From NCBI GenBank assembly GCA_964035545.1, contig OZ037771.1, positions 7,606,690 to 7,670,689 of the forward strand: 64,000 nucleotides of DNA, read 5' to 3'. The position numbers and the translations under genes are program-made. The first letter of the stretch is position 1. The number at the start of each line of letters is the position of its first letter. Of this stretch, positions 22,934-32,560 are shown in pieces. Below the pieces are notes generated by a model, which saw only the letters and a list, made by a program, of their open reading frames with translations, was not told the origin of the DNA and made no database searches. Source of the DNA: Bugula neritina (taxonomy: Eukaryota > Bryozoa > Gymnolaemata > Cheilostomatida > Bugulidae).

Positions 22934-24867
22934 TTTTGTTTTGTTTTGTTTTCTTTATTTCCATCAAAAAAAAACAAAAGGACAAAAAAATACAAATATA
23001 CAACAGTAACACAAAAAGAGCTAAATTCAATTTATATATAATATCAATCGAAGTCAAGATGGGGGCCCATGTGCTCAGTAGCATAGCTATTCAAGGAGCG
23101 GGGCCCAAGTGGCAGTTGAAAAAATAGTGGGAACTATTAATTCAGATTAAGTTAAAGATTTTAGTAGGTGCTTTTTCAACAATATTTTAAATGTGGCAGA
23201 GCTTTGATGATGTCTTAAAGTCAGAGGTAGCTTATTCCAATTGCTAGACATCTGGTAGGACACTTGACGATGACCTGCTGCGGAGGTAGAGAGAGGTAAG
23301 GGTAAGGAAAGTTCAGAATGTCTGGTGAGGTAAGTTGGTGGTTGTTTGGTGTGAGATGGAGTATAATAAGCTGAATGACCAAGAAGACATAGGCGGTAGA
23401 TATACAAGAGATCAATAGGAAGAATTTCTGCTTTGATAAATAGAGGTGACGTGTGTTCAGTAGGTGATTTGTGGAAAATAATGCGAATAATGCGTTTTTG
23501 AATTAAAAGCAACTTGTTCAGATGGGTTTTAGGGGCATTTCCCCAGGCTTCTAAGCAATATGTAAGTTTGCTGTTTATCAGACTGTTATATAATAAAATC
23601 AAAGCTTTGTATGGTAAAAACTTTGAAGCTAAGTATATCATACCAGCTACTTTGTTGAGCTGAGCCCTTAAATAATTTATATGAGCACACCAGTTTAAGT
23701 TAATGTCAATGACTACACCTAAAAATTTTATTTCTGAGCTAGGTGAGAGAGGTATATTGTCAATATGGATGGTACTGTTAAATACAAAATTCTTTTGGTA
23801 GTTTTTAACAATGATATAGTTTGTTTTCGTTAAGTTTAGAGTTAGTTTGTTTGCAATGCACCAGTTATTAACTTTATTTAGTGAGGAGTTTATATTTCCA
23901 AAATCAGCATTTAAATCTTTGCTCTTCCAAAAAAGATTCGTGTCGTCGGCAAACAGAATAGTATCAAATAAAGGACAATGGGTAGCTAAATCATTTATGT
24001 ACAGCAGAAAGAGCACAGGGCACAAGATAGAGCCCTGGGGAACTCCACAGGTGATATGCAAGGAATTGGATATACTGTTCTCTATTATAACATGCTGTGT
24101 TCGATTGGTCAAGTAGTTTTGGATTAAACTTATGGAGTGAGAATCAAAATTGTAATCTCGTAGTTTCTGTAGCAAAATATTGTGGTTGATTGTATCGAAT
24201 GCTTTTGAGAAATCAATGAAAATACCCAATATTACTAATGAGTCATTAAGTGCTTTGAAGGATTGGTCTGAAAACTTAAACAGTGCGTCTTGTGCACCCT
24301 TCTTCTGTTGGAAGCCAAATTGAGAAACCGACAAAATTTTGTGTAGGTTTAAATGTTCATTTAATTGGTTGCAGATTATTTTTTCAAGTATTTTAGAGTA
24401 AACTGGAAGTATTGAGATAGGCCGATAATTACTACATAAAAGTTTGTCACCTTTATTTTTGTAAAATGGCAAAATCTTGGCTACTTTCAGTTCATTAGGA
24501 ATGACACCTGATTTAATTATCAAGTTTATAATGTGTGAGAGGCTGACAAAGGTAAGTTGCACTTTGTTTAACTAGCCTCGCTGGGATCAAGTCTAAGCCT
24601 TCTGATTTAATTTCATTCAAATTTTTTATTTCAGTTAAAACTCTGTTTTTGTCTACCAGCTGAAAATAAAATGAAGGACAATCTTTGGCATTGACTGGGA
24701 TCTCAGGAACACTTGGTATTTTATCGGCTAAGTTCTTTCCAATGTTAGTGAAATAATTGTTTATATAGTTTGCTATTTCTGTATGGTGGATAATGATTTC
24801 TGAGTCAGCTTTTAGCTTTACTGGGAAGCTTGGAGAGGTTGATTTTCTTCCACAAGCATTGTTGATT
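22934..24867 (-). mobile_element. 5'-truncated LINE (CR1/jockey-like)
   Basis: It interrupts the Tc1-like element relative to copies 1 and 3. On the minus strand it ends in an (AAAAC)n tail at 22934-22955. The 5' end falls within the endonuclease-to-RT linker, typical of target-primed reverse transcription that stopped early. Confidence 0.9.
23147..24867 (-). pseudogene. LINE reverse transcriptase, truncated and frameshifted
   Basis: Two overlapping frames carry the protein: one covers the start (NYFTNIGKNLADKIP), the other (23147-about 24562) the RT core, with YRPISILPVYSKILEK, FIDFSKAFDTINHNIL, CGVPQGSILCPVLF and the catalytic FADD motif, then the thumb region to the stop. One frameshift lies near 24520-24600. 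The endonuclease part is missing because of 5' truncation. The long open core suggests a recent insertion. Confidence 0.9.
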
Positions 24868-26277
24868 GTAATCCTAAACTGTTGCATATGGTCTTGTATG
24901 TTGTCTACTAATCTAACTAAATATGTTTAAATAATAACTGAATACATTAAAATGGATAAACTATATTTGCTCCAAGGAGCTGTTGAGCTGAAGTAAATTT
25001 TCAAGTGGTTTTTACCTATTTAGATTAATTTTTGCCTCCAAACCATTGTACGTTCAAGGCAAAGTACTGTATTGTGAATGAATGTTTACAAAGTTTCAAC
25101 CTGGGAACAAACATTGTGCAACCCAGAATGAAACTGTATTACAGACTGAGTAAGCAGCAATGACATAATATACCTCGCAATTCCACTATTTCTCTAAACT
25201 CGAACTTCACTTCTTTATGGTGAGTGGTGGAAGACAAAATTTTAGTAGACAGCAGCTATCAAACTAAGAAGTACTAAAAGAAAGAAGTAATTGGGTTTGG
25301 TTTTGCAGCATTACAGGAAACTGGGGAGTGATTTATGGAATGTCATGACATTGGTGATTTCATACTTAAAATTGGCTCATGAACATTGGCAAGACTTGGT
25401 AAAATAAAAGTTTTTGATGGGTAAATTCAAGCTGCCAGCTGCGTGGAGATTATGCAAAAAAAATAACTTTAGAGAAAGTAGAAAAAAGGTACTTTCTACC
25501 ATACTTTCCTTGTAAAAGAGAGAAAGTTCAATGTTTCAGTGGCCCATGCAAAAGTTAAAACATATTTATAGACAATACAAAGAAGAGTGGTCACCTTTGG
25601 TCACCTTTCACCGCCGTGGTCCTGCTGGTGGCGGGTAATACAAAGAAGAGTAGCTGAGAAAAAACCAACTGACATGGTCAATTTAGCTAGAACTGTCATC
25701 AATGCAGGTACAGGATGTGAGATAAACCACAAAATCAGCTGTGCTAGTGGAGAATATGTCAGCCTACTGCCTAGCAGTCATTGGTGCTAATAGTTACTCA
25801 CTCACACTGAAACACTGATATGTTATGTGCAAGAATCTTTTCACACACAAAAACATCTCATTGTACAATCTTCTTCATTTTGCTAACCAACTAAAGAGAA
25901 AATTTCAAATCCTACGTAAATATGTTTCAGTGCAAAAATTGATGGCAAAAAGCTTTTCAGCATTTTTCTATTGATAAGCTTATGCTATACAACAAATAAC
26001 AATGATCTAGAGTTGTAGCTCAGCCAATAAGTTGCGTTTCATATATATATTTAAATATTTTAAGCATGTAAAAATTCAAAAATTGCAAACAAAGAAGTAA
26101 ACTGGTAAACAATTTGGGGGTGTCAAAGCTTTTACGAATGGCTGTATATTATATTGCAAGCTACAATCAGATTTATTCAAACTTAGTAATATTTATAGTT
26201 TATATAAAATAGATGATCATATATGATATCTTATATGTTTACATAATGGTAGAACATATATAACTAATATAACTCAC

Positions 26278-26415
26278 CTGTCAGGTAATGTATGTAAGTC
26301 ACACTTCATTAGATATAACTCTGTAAGTGACTCCATCTTTGGTATCACCTCAGGTAATGTTCCTAACTCATTAAGAGACACAACTAATGTGTGTAGATGT
26401 GTGAGTTGAGAGAGA
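26278..26415 (-). CDS. Gene 2 LRR cassette exon (two LRRs)
   Basis: 138-bp phase 2-2 exon, donor GTGAGT. Variable residues are V/L/E in repeat 1 and Y-L-M-K in repeat 2. Confidence 0.85.
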
Positions 26416-26499
26416 CTGTAATATACATACAATAAACCATGACTATAATTACACAAGTTACAGGAATATTATGTTAAACATACTGTGAGTTTATTCTGA

Positions 26500-27204
26500 A
26501 CTGTTGCTTTGCAAGTATGGATTGCCAGTTAACTGTGTGCAGTAAGGATAGCCAAAATAGAATGGGCAGTTTCAACATGTGGCAAATATATAGAAAGAGT
26601 CCTGGTGTCCCAATGCTGACATCCTGTAGTTTGTAATGGAAAGTAAAAAGTATTCAAAAGACGGAAAACCTCTAGGTGTGGTGACGATGAGGAGAAGGGA
26701 AAGATCACAGAAAAAGTATACGGAGAGAAGAAAAAACAGACGACAAATAAAATTGTAACAGCCAAAGATAAGGCATATGGGACAGTCTATGAATACCTAC
26801 AAGAGATCGAAGCAAAGAACCTATACACCTATATACCCATAAGAACCTGTATATACCTAGATACAAGTTGGCCAAAACAAGAAAAAGACGATTATTGGAT
26901 ATTAATAGAATGAAATTGTGACTATAATCCATCAGAATGGTGACAGCATAAATGAGAATGTTGAGACACATCTTTAGGGTAATTTATGAGGAGCATATGG
27001 ACAATGATGTGATTAGATAACAGGTTGGGGTGAAATGAATGTCTATAAACATGAGGAAAAACATCTGCAGTGGTATTGTGATGTTTGCAGCAAAGATGGT
27101 GATATTAGCTTCAACTCCAATGCATAAGAATCAATGGTATAATGGATATGAAGAATCTGACAAATGGAAACATACAATATAATCCAACAAGAAATGAGGG
27201 TGGT
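26500..27204 (+). mobile_element. LINE 3'-region relic (copy in gene 2)
   Basis: Homologous to 4190-4866 and 59130-59840, with the same broken YEEHMDNDVIR and RLQWY-type frames. Inactive. Confidence 0.5.
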
Positions 27205-27210
27205 CTAGGC

Positions 27211-28864
27211 CAGTGGCTCTCAACCTTTTTCCTACTATTCCCCCATTTAATAAATGTTGACTACCGTATTAATCCCTCCCCCCTTTCATAAAGCAAAAAA
27301 AGTTTCATGACTGACATGATGATAATATAGGATACAATACAATATAGTTTGTTCTATTAAAATATAATTATAATAGTAGTTATATTATCGTTATTATTAT
27401 GTTATGCATGTATAGAACAAGGAGCAGTTCAATTTATAATGATTCTTTTGTGCCAGCTTGCATAAGTCTGCATTGCTGTTTTTGGCCATGCCCATCTTAA
27501 TTCACTCTGCAGATTAGGGCTTTTTCTCTTCTCTTTGAACTAATGAGAATCCTACCTCACTTGGAAAGATGGCGCTGGGTGGCACCAAAATTCTACTTTG
27601 TCAGCTATGTGTGAGGAGAGTTTGCTTGTTAAAACCCAAAATGGTTTTAGGTGAAAATGGCACAAATGGAGAAGTAGGTAAGACTGGCACACTGATGGTA
27701 AATTTTCCCAAACCCCAACTCCGGCCATCAAAATTGAACCCCAAACCAAAACCTCCAACTTGTATTCAAGCCCAAAACCCTCACCTCAACTCCCACCCCC
27801 AAACTGCAAACCGCTCACCTCAATATTGAAAATGTGCCATTTTTACACACCTTTTAATTTTTGCCATTATTACCTGTGCCTTTTATACCAGACACCACCC
27901 ACAATACATCAATTCAAGAAGAATTCAAATCAACCTTCATTGCTGAATTGTAAACCAACTCAATGAAATCCTCTTGTAATTCTTCTGGATTCTTTTAACA
28001 GAACTTTGCAATAGATCACATGTCAAGCTAAGAATCTAGCTTTTTCTTTTTGAGAGTTAGCTCAGAAAAATACCGTTAAAACTCCAATAAAAGTTCAGGA
28101 AGATCCGCAGAAGTTTTTTGGAGAAAGAACCTGGAACAGGTGGTGTTCGGTAAAAATGGCACAGGTAGTAGTGGCACAGGTAGTAGTGAAACAAATGGAA
28201 AATTGGGTAAAAATGGTACATTTTCAATATTAAAGTTAAAGATTTGGGGTTGGGGGTTCAAGATGGAGGGTTTCGGGTTCAGCATGGGGGGTTTGAGAAA
28301 ATTTAACACTAGTGGGCCAGTTTTACTTAAAATCAAAACAGGTTCTTTTCCTAAAATAGTTCATGGAGTTGGGGAAAGACACCATATTTTTGATAGACGC
28401 CACAACTTTAGTGTAACTTTGAAAACATTGATGCTGCAATGCAGAACAATGATAAGATTATTGCACTGCTGTATTTTTAGGTTCAGATTATTTAGTGTAG
28501 CAAATATATTCACTAGGTATGACACTTGTATTATGTATGTATGGTAATTTATAGAGATTGGCTTGCTTAAAATTGACCTATTGGTTTTTGCAAACTTTTT
28601 GACATCGATTCAAAGTAGTTCAGAGAGCAGTCAGGGTAGAGTAATTAATAAACACTTTCATGTTGAAGTAAACTGAGCTTACAGAATATAGTTTGGTTAA
28701 ATAGATTAACTAAGATGAAGGTTTATAGATATGCATGTACATGTAACATGCAAGAGCTCAAAAAAGCCTTCAATAAACTGCGTGAATTTCTTAAAATCTA
28801 AATCCCCCCTAAAAAACCCAAACTCCCCTCTAGGGGAGAATTCCCTCCAGGCTGGGAACCACTG
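27211..28864. mobile_element. hAT-like non-autonomous element with foldback core (copy 2)
   Basis: CAGTGGCTCTCAACC at the left and GGGAACCACTG at the right; flanks are GTCTAGGC and GTTTAGGC, an 8-bp duplication with one change. Internal inverted arms are as in copy 1. Confidence 0.8.
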
Positions 28865-29249
28865 GTTTAGGCGAAAAGGGTGGGAGGTTTGTTTAAGAAT
28901 AATATCCACTTTATCACTGGAGAGTTGGTATGCTGGGACTACTATTATCATTTCTGTTATACTCTATCATATATGTACATAGAATTAGAACACAGAGAGA
29001 ATGTAATATACATACAACCTTGGTGATTAGAGTTTAGACCAAAGTAAATATGGGAAGAAAGTCCTTTTTAAGAGATTAGATGATTCAGTGTAACAAATTG
29101 CTAAATCAATGCTAAAACAATGTTCCAATTGAGAATAATATTCACTTTATTACTAGATAGTTGGTATGCTGGGACTACTAGTATCACTTCTGTTATACTT
29201 TATAATATGTTTACATAATAGTAGAACATATATAACTAATATATCTCAC

Positions 29250-29387
29250 CTGTCTGGTAATGTATGTAAGTCACAGTGCTCTAGATGTAACTCTGTAAGT
29301 GACTCCATCTTTGGTATCACCTCAGGTAATGTTCCTAACTTATTCTCAGAAACATCTAATGTGTGTAGATGTGTGAGTTGGGAGAGA
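29250..29387 (-). CDS. Gene 2 LRR cassette exon, first of the array
   Basis: 138-bp phase 2-2 exon, donor GTGAGA. Variable residues are D/E/K in repeat 1 and H-L-E-H in repeat 2. The intron upstream of it holds the Polinton. Confidence 0.85.
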
Positions 29388-30144
29388 CTGTAATATACAT
29401 ACAATATACCATGACTATATTTATACAAGTTACAGGAATATTATATGGTAGATATGCAGTGAATATAATTTATTATTGCCTTGTTAGTATGAATTGGGTA
29501 AGTTATTTGCATTTAAGAATTATATATACTTATTACTAGAAAGTTGGTATGCTGAGACTACTAGTATCAGTTTTATTCTACTCTTTTATATATTTACATA
29601 GAATTAGAACACGGAGAGAATGTAGTATACGTACAAAATTACCAATTAGACCAAAGTCAGTATGGGAAGAAAGTGTTTTTTAAGAGATTAGGTAATTTGG
29701 TGTAACAAATTGCTAAATCAAAAGCAGTTGCAATAATTTTCCTGTAAAGAGAATATTGAAGATGGGTTTTACTCTGTATGACCAGGTTTTGCTGCCAAGG
29801 CAGCCACCTGAGAATTACTGATTACAGAAGGAGAAAAAACCGGAGACAAAACAAGAGAGAATAAATCTTTGTAATTTCAATTCACTTAAACTTGACTCTG
29901 GTGCAAGTAAATTGTGATGCAGTATAAAACTGGCTATAGGTGTGATAGTAGCTGTAGGGCAGGCAATAAAAGGTAGGCCTGAGTAATGAAAAGTCCAACA
30001 ATTACTTTGAGATAATAAGAATAAAGTATTCACAGCCCTGGACTAAGTATAAAGTGATTATAAAAGCTGGAGATACAATTGAGATAATGCTGATAGGTAG
30101 GAAGGGAGATCTTATGTCAGAGTGATTCTAGATTATTACTCATC

Positions 30145-30150
30145 TGTATA
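30145..30150. repeat. Polinton target-site duplication, left
   Basis: TGTATA directly outside the left terminus, matching 45134-45139 and the single copy at 9361-9366. Confidence 0.95.
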
Positions 30151-30254
30151 AGTAGTAGGAGGTGGATGGTCCTGGCTCACTCTTCTTCCACCGTCGAGTC
30201 TTCGACTCGCCAGTGTCAGAAGAGTGAGCCAGGACGCATCCACCTCCTACTACT
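30151..30254. repeat. Left terminal palindrome (T-shaped hairpin potential)
   Basis: 30151-30186 pairs with 30218-30254 over 36 bp with a single bulged base. The loop contains CGAGTC-TTC-GACTCG at 30195-30209, a perfect 6-bp inner hairpin. Confidence 0.95.
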
Positions 30255-30366
30255 CTATTAGTAATATTATAAAAAGTAGTGTAATATTATAAATTTTATT
30301 TAAAAAAATTTTTTTAGGGCGGATGGTCCTAGCTCACAATACAATACTATTAGTAAGATAATAAAT
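30151..30366. repeat. Polinton left terminal inverted repeat
   Basis: About 216 bp complementary to 44890-45133 with small differences, mostly in an A/T tract where the right copy is longer. Confidence 0.9.
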
Positions 30367-30462
30367 AGTAATTTACTTACTCCTATTACCACCGTTGAGT
30401 CTTCGACTCGCCAGTGTCAGAAGAGTGAGCCAGGACGCATCCACCTCCTACTACTCTATTAG
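30318..30462. repeat. Inner degenerate copy of the Polinton terminus
   Basis: GGCGGATGGTCCTAGCTCAC at 30319-30338 resembles the outer left arm, and 30389-30462 is a near-exact direct repeat of 30188-30261 (one change seen). Together they look like an older terminal palindrome lying just inside the current one. Confidence 0.85.
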
Positions 30463-30487
30463 TTTTTTTTCATTAAGTCTTAAAAAA

Positions 30488-30575
30488 ATTGTACGTTTTA
30501 GGACAGTTTATTATTTTATTGTTCTAGAATTGTACGTTTTTAGGTTAGTTTATTATTTTATTACTGTTAATTTAG
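30488..30575. repeat. Two short direct repeats beside the left end
   Basis: GAATTGTACGTTTTTAGG-type sequence followed by GTTTATTATTTTATT occurs twice, about 45 bp apart, between the terminal repeat and the first gene. It may be a transcription end region; I see nothing else here. Confidence 0.6.
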
Positions 30576-30591
30576 AATAAAAAAAAAGCGA

Positions 30592-31116
30592 TTACTCATT
30601 AATACTATTATAATAAAGTTTAAAATATACCCAATGAAAAGGTAATGCCGTATCAGTTATTTCGCTAGCGGGAGTATCAGTTAAAATTACGTTGCTGGGT
30701 TTATGACTCGGATAATCACTCGAAAGAGCTATTGTAAACGAAAAATTATTATTAGCGTTAACGGTTTTATTAATATTTATTTTACTATATGGAACATTAT
30801 GTTCGGCACCGCTAATAGTATAAAATAAATTTTCTTTAGATTCATCAAATGGGTTTACGCTATTACGAATATGTAAACCTATTTTTTTATCAGTCCAATA
30901 TAACGCTTTTGTTTTATTTTTAGTATAATGTTCACCATAAAATTGTATTAACGCGTGCGTTATTTTTATAGGTTTATTTACTAAATAATCGTTAATTAAA
31001 TCTACCGTAAAACTATTAATATTTTCGTAATAATAAAATTTATTATTATTTATAATACCCGAAATAAACGCTTTATTAGTCGTTATATCGACTTTACTAA
31101 ATTTATAAATATTCAT
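30592..31116 (-). CDS. Polinton surface-like protein paralogue P1 (174 aa)
   Basis: One of four related proteins in the element. Shared blocks are a (S)VYxFG-like start (here NIYKFS), a PIxIT strand, ALYWTDK, SGAEHNVP, YPSHKPSNVILTDTP and ALPFHxVxxKLYYN at the end. Predominantly beta in appearance, without a signal peptide. It is the last gene before the left terminus and overlaps the stop of its upstream neighbour by 4 bp (ATGA). The family is unnamed to me. The shared N-terminus with the fibre-like protein suggests it attaches to the virion as a head or knob. Confidence 0.75.
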   Translation of the reverse strand: MNIYKFSKVDITTNKAFISGIINNNKFYYYENINSFTVDLINDYLVNKPIKITHALIQFYGEHYTKNKTKALYWTDKKIGLHIRNSVNPFDESKENLFYTISGAEHNVPYSKININKTVNANNNFSFTIALSSDYPSHKPSNVILTDTPASEITDTALPFHWVYFKLYYNSINE

Positions 31117-31649
31117 TTATAATTATAATAAAGTTTTACTAATACGTAATGAAAAGGTAATGCCGTATTAGTTATTCCGTTATCAGGAGTATCGGTTAAA
31201 ATAACATTACTAGGTTTATGACTAGGATAAGTTTTTGATAATATTATTGATAGTGAAAAGTTTTTATTAGCTTCAATAATTTTATTAACGTTTATTTCGC
31301 TAAACGGAACATTATGTTCAGCACCGCTTATATCATAAGAAAAAAAAATATTTTCAGCGACGTCACTATACTTAAATGTGTTAGCGCTATCTCTAATTTC
31401 TAAGTTTAATCGTTTATCAGTCCAATAAAGTTCTTTAGTATTATGAGCTTGTTCACCGTAAAAATGTACTAATATATTTGTTATTTCAATCGGTTCATCG
31501 ACTAAAAAATCTCTAATTAATATTCCTTCAAAATAATCATCTCTAATATTTTCTATAAAATATGATGGAATTATAATATTTGTAATATACGGTTTTTCAT
31601 TTATTATATTGGCTTTAGCCGAATTTCCAAAAATATATACCGAATTCAT
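31113..31649 (-). CDS. Polinton surface-like protein paralogue P2 (178 aa)
   Basis: Closest to P3: both start SVYIFGNSA and share NIIIP, DEPIEITNIL, FYGEQAHNTK, LYWTDKR and the ALPFHYVLVKLYYNYK end. Differences concentrate in residues 25-45 and 80-100, as in fast-changing binding loops. It overlaps P3 and P1 by 4 bp each, so the three form a tight cluster. The ATG is preceded by ACTATAA. Confidence 0.75.
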   Translation of the reverse strand: MNSVYIFGNSAKANIINEKPYITNIIIPSYFIENIRDDYFEGILIRDFLVDEPIEITNILVHFYGEQAHNTKELYWTDKRLNLEIRDSANTFKYSDVAENIFFSYDISGAEHNVPFSEINVNKIIEANKNFSLSIILSKTYPSHKPSNVILTDTPDNGITNTALPFHYVLVKLYYNYK

Positions 31650-32158
31650 TTATAGTTATAATAAAGTTTTACTAATACGTAATGAAAAGGTAATGCCGCA
31701 TCAGTTATTTCGCTAGCGGGAGTGTCGATTAAAATTACGTCACTAGGTTTATGACTAGGATAATTTTTTGATAATGACATTGTTAATTTAAAGTTTTTAT
31801 TAGCTTTAATAATTTTATTAGCGTTTATTTCGCTAAACGGAACATTGTGTTCATTACCGCTTATATTATAAAAAGTATTTTCATTGGATGGATTAAATAA
31901 TTCAGTACTATTTCTAATATGTAAGCCTATTCGCTTATCAGTCCAATAAAGTTTTTTAGTATTATGAGCTTGCTCACCGTAAAATTGTATTAATATATTC
32001 GTTATTTCAATCGGTTCATCGACTAAAAAATCTTTAATTAATGTAGTAGTAAATCCTCCTAAATAATACGTAAATTCTGACGGAATTATAATATTCGTAA
32101 TATACGGTTGTTCATTTATTATATTAGCCGAATTTCCAAAAATATAAACTGAAGTCAT
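31646..32158 (-). CDS. Polinton surface-like protein paralogue P3 (170 aa)
   Basis: Tandem duplicate of P2. Its ATG directly follows the TAA stop of the protease gene, and that TAA belongs to the TATATAAATG start motif. Same family blocks; ends in KLYYNYK like P2 and P4. Function unknown; a virion surface role is inferred from family and position. Confidence 0.75.
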   Translation of the reverse strand: MTSVYIFGNSANIINEQPYITNIIIPSEFTYYLGGFTTTLIKDFLVDEPIEITNILIQFYGEQAHNTKKLYWTDKRIGLHIRNSTELFNPSNENTFYNISGNEHNVPFSEINANKIIKANKNFKLTMSLSKNYPSHKPSDVILIDTPASEITDAALPFHYVLVKLYYNYK

Positions 32159-32560
32159 TTATATAAGTAATTTATTTATAATTAATTGAGGTGACTCGTG
32201 TTTAGACATTTCTTTAAGCCAATATAAACACAAGTGTCCGCATATAACGGTATTAAATTTTTGTACTCTTTCGGTATTATAAAATATAGGCGGTTTTAAA
32301 TATTTCATTATTTCTAGCGGTGGGTGAAGTCCAAAACTATCGAAATAATATTTTTTATTGTTATTTTTATACCAAGCTACCCAATGAGTACCGTTACCCA
32401 TTAAATCGTCTAAATTTAATATACCGCATTCTTTTTTACGCGGCTTATTGGGTAAATCGTTTCTTGAGAATACTCCTCTAAAATTAGGAATTTTTAATTT
32501 TTTAATAGCAAACTCTAATTCAATATTTGATAAAGCTTTATTCTCTAATTTTATACTCAT
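32159..32560 (-). CDS. Adenain-like cysteine protease (133 aa)
   Basis: Short member of the C5/Ulp1-type cysteine protease fold used by Polintons and adenoviruses to mature virion proteins. The catalytic set is visible: His59 in GTHWVAWY, Asp74 in YYFDSFG, Gln100 seven residues before the nucleophile and Cys107 in VICGHLC. The spacing from Gln to Cys is that of adenain. Likely substrates are the proteins at 37500-38069 and 40137-40448, which have matching cleavage sites. The start has the motif CTATAATAAATG. Confidence 0.92.
   Translation of the reverse strand: MSIKLENKALSNIELEFAIKKLKIPNFRGVFSRNDLPNKPRKKECGILNLDDLMGNGTHWVAWYKNNNKKYYFDSFGLHPPLEIMKYLKPPIFYNTERVQKFNTVICGHLCLYWLKEMSKHESPQLIINKLLI

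Larger units (their letters stand above)
22833..26144. mobile_element. Tc1/mariner-like element in gene 2, split by a LINE
   Basis: Left end CAGCCATTCGTAAATG and right end CGAATGGCTG, each beside a TA. It is the same element as at 2113-3428 but lengthened by the LINE at 22934-24867. No transposase is intact. Confidence 0.7.
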
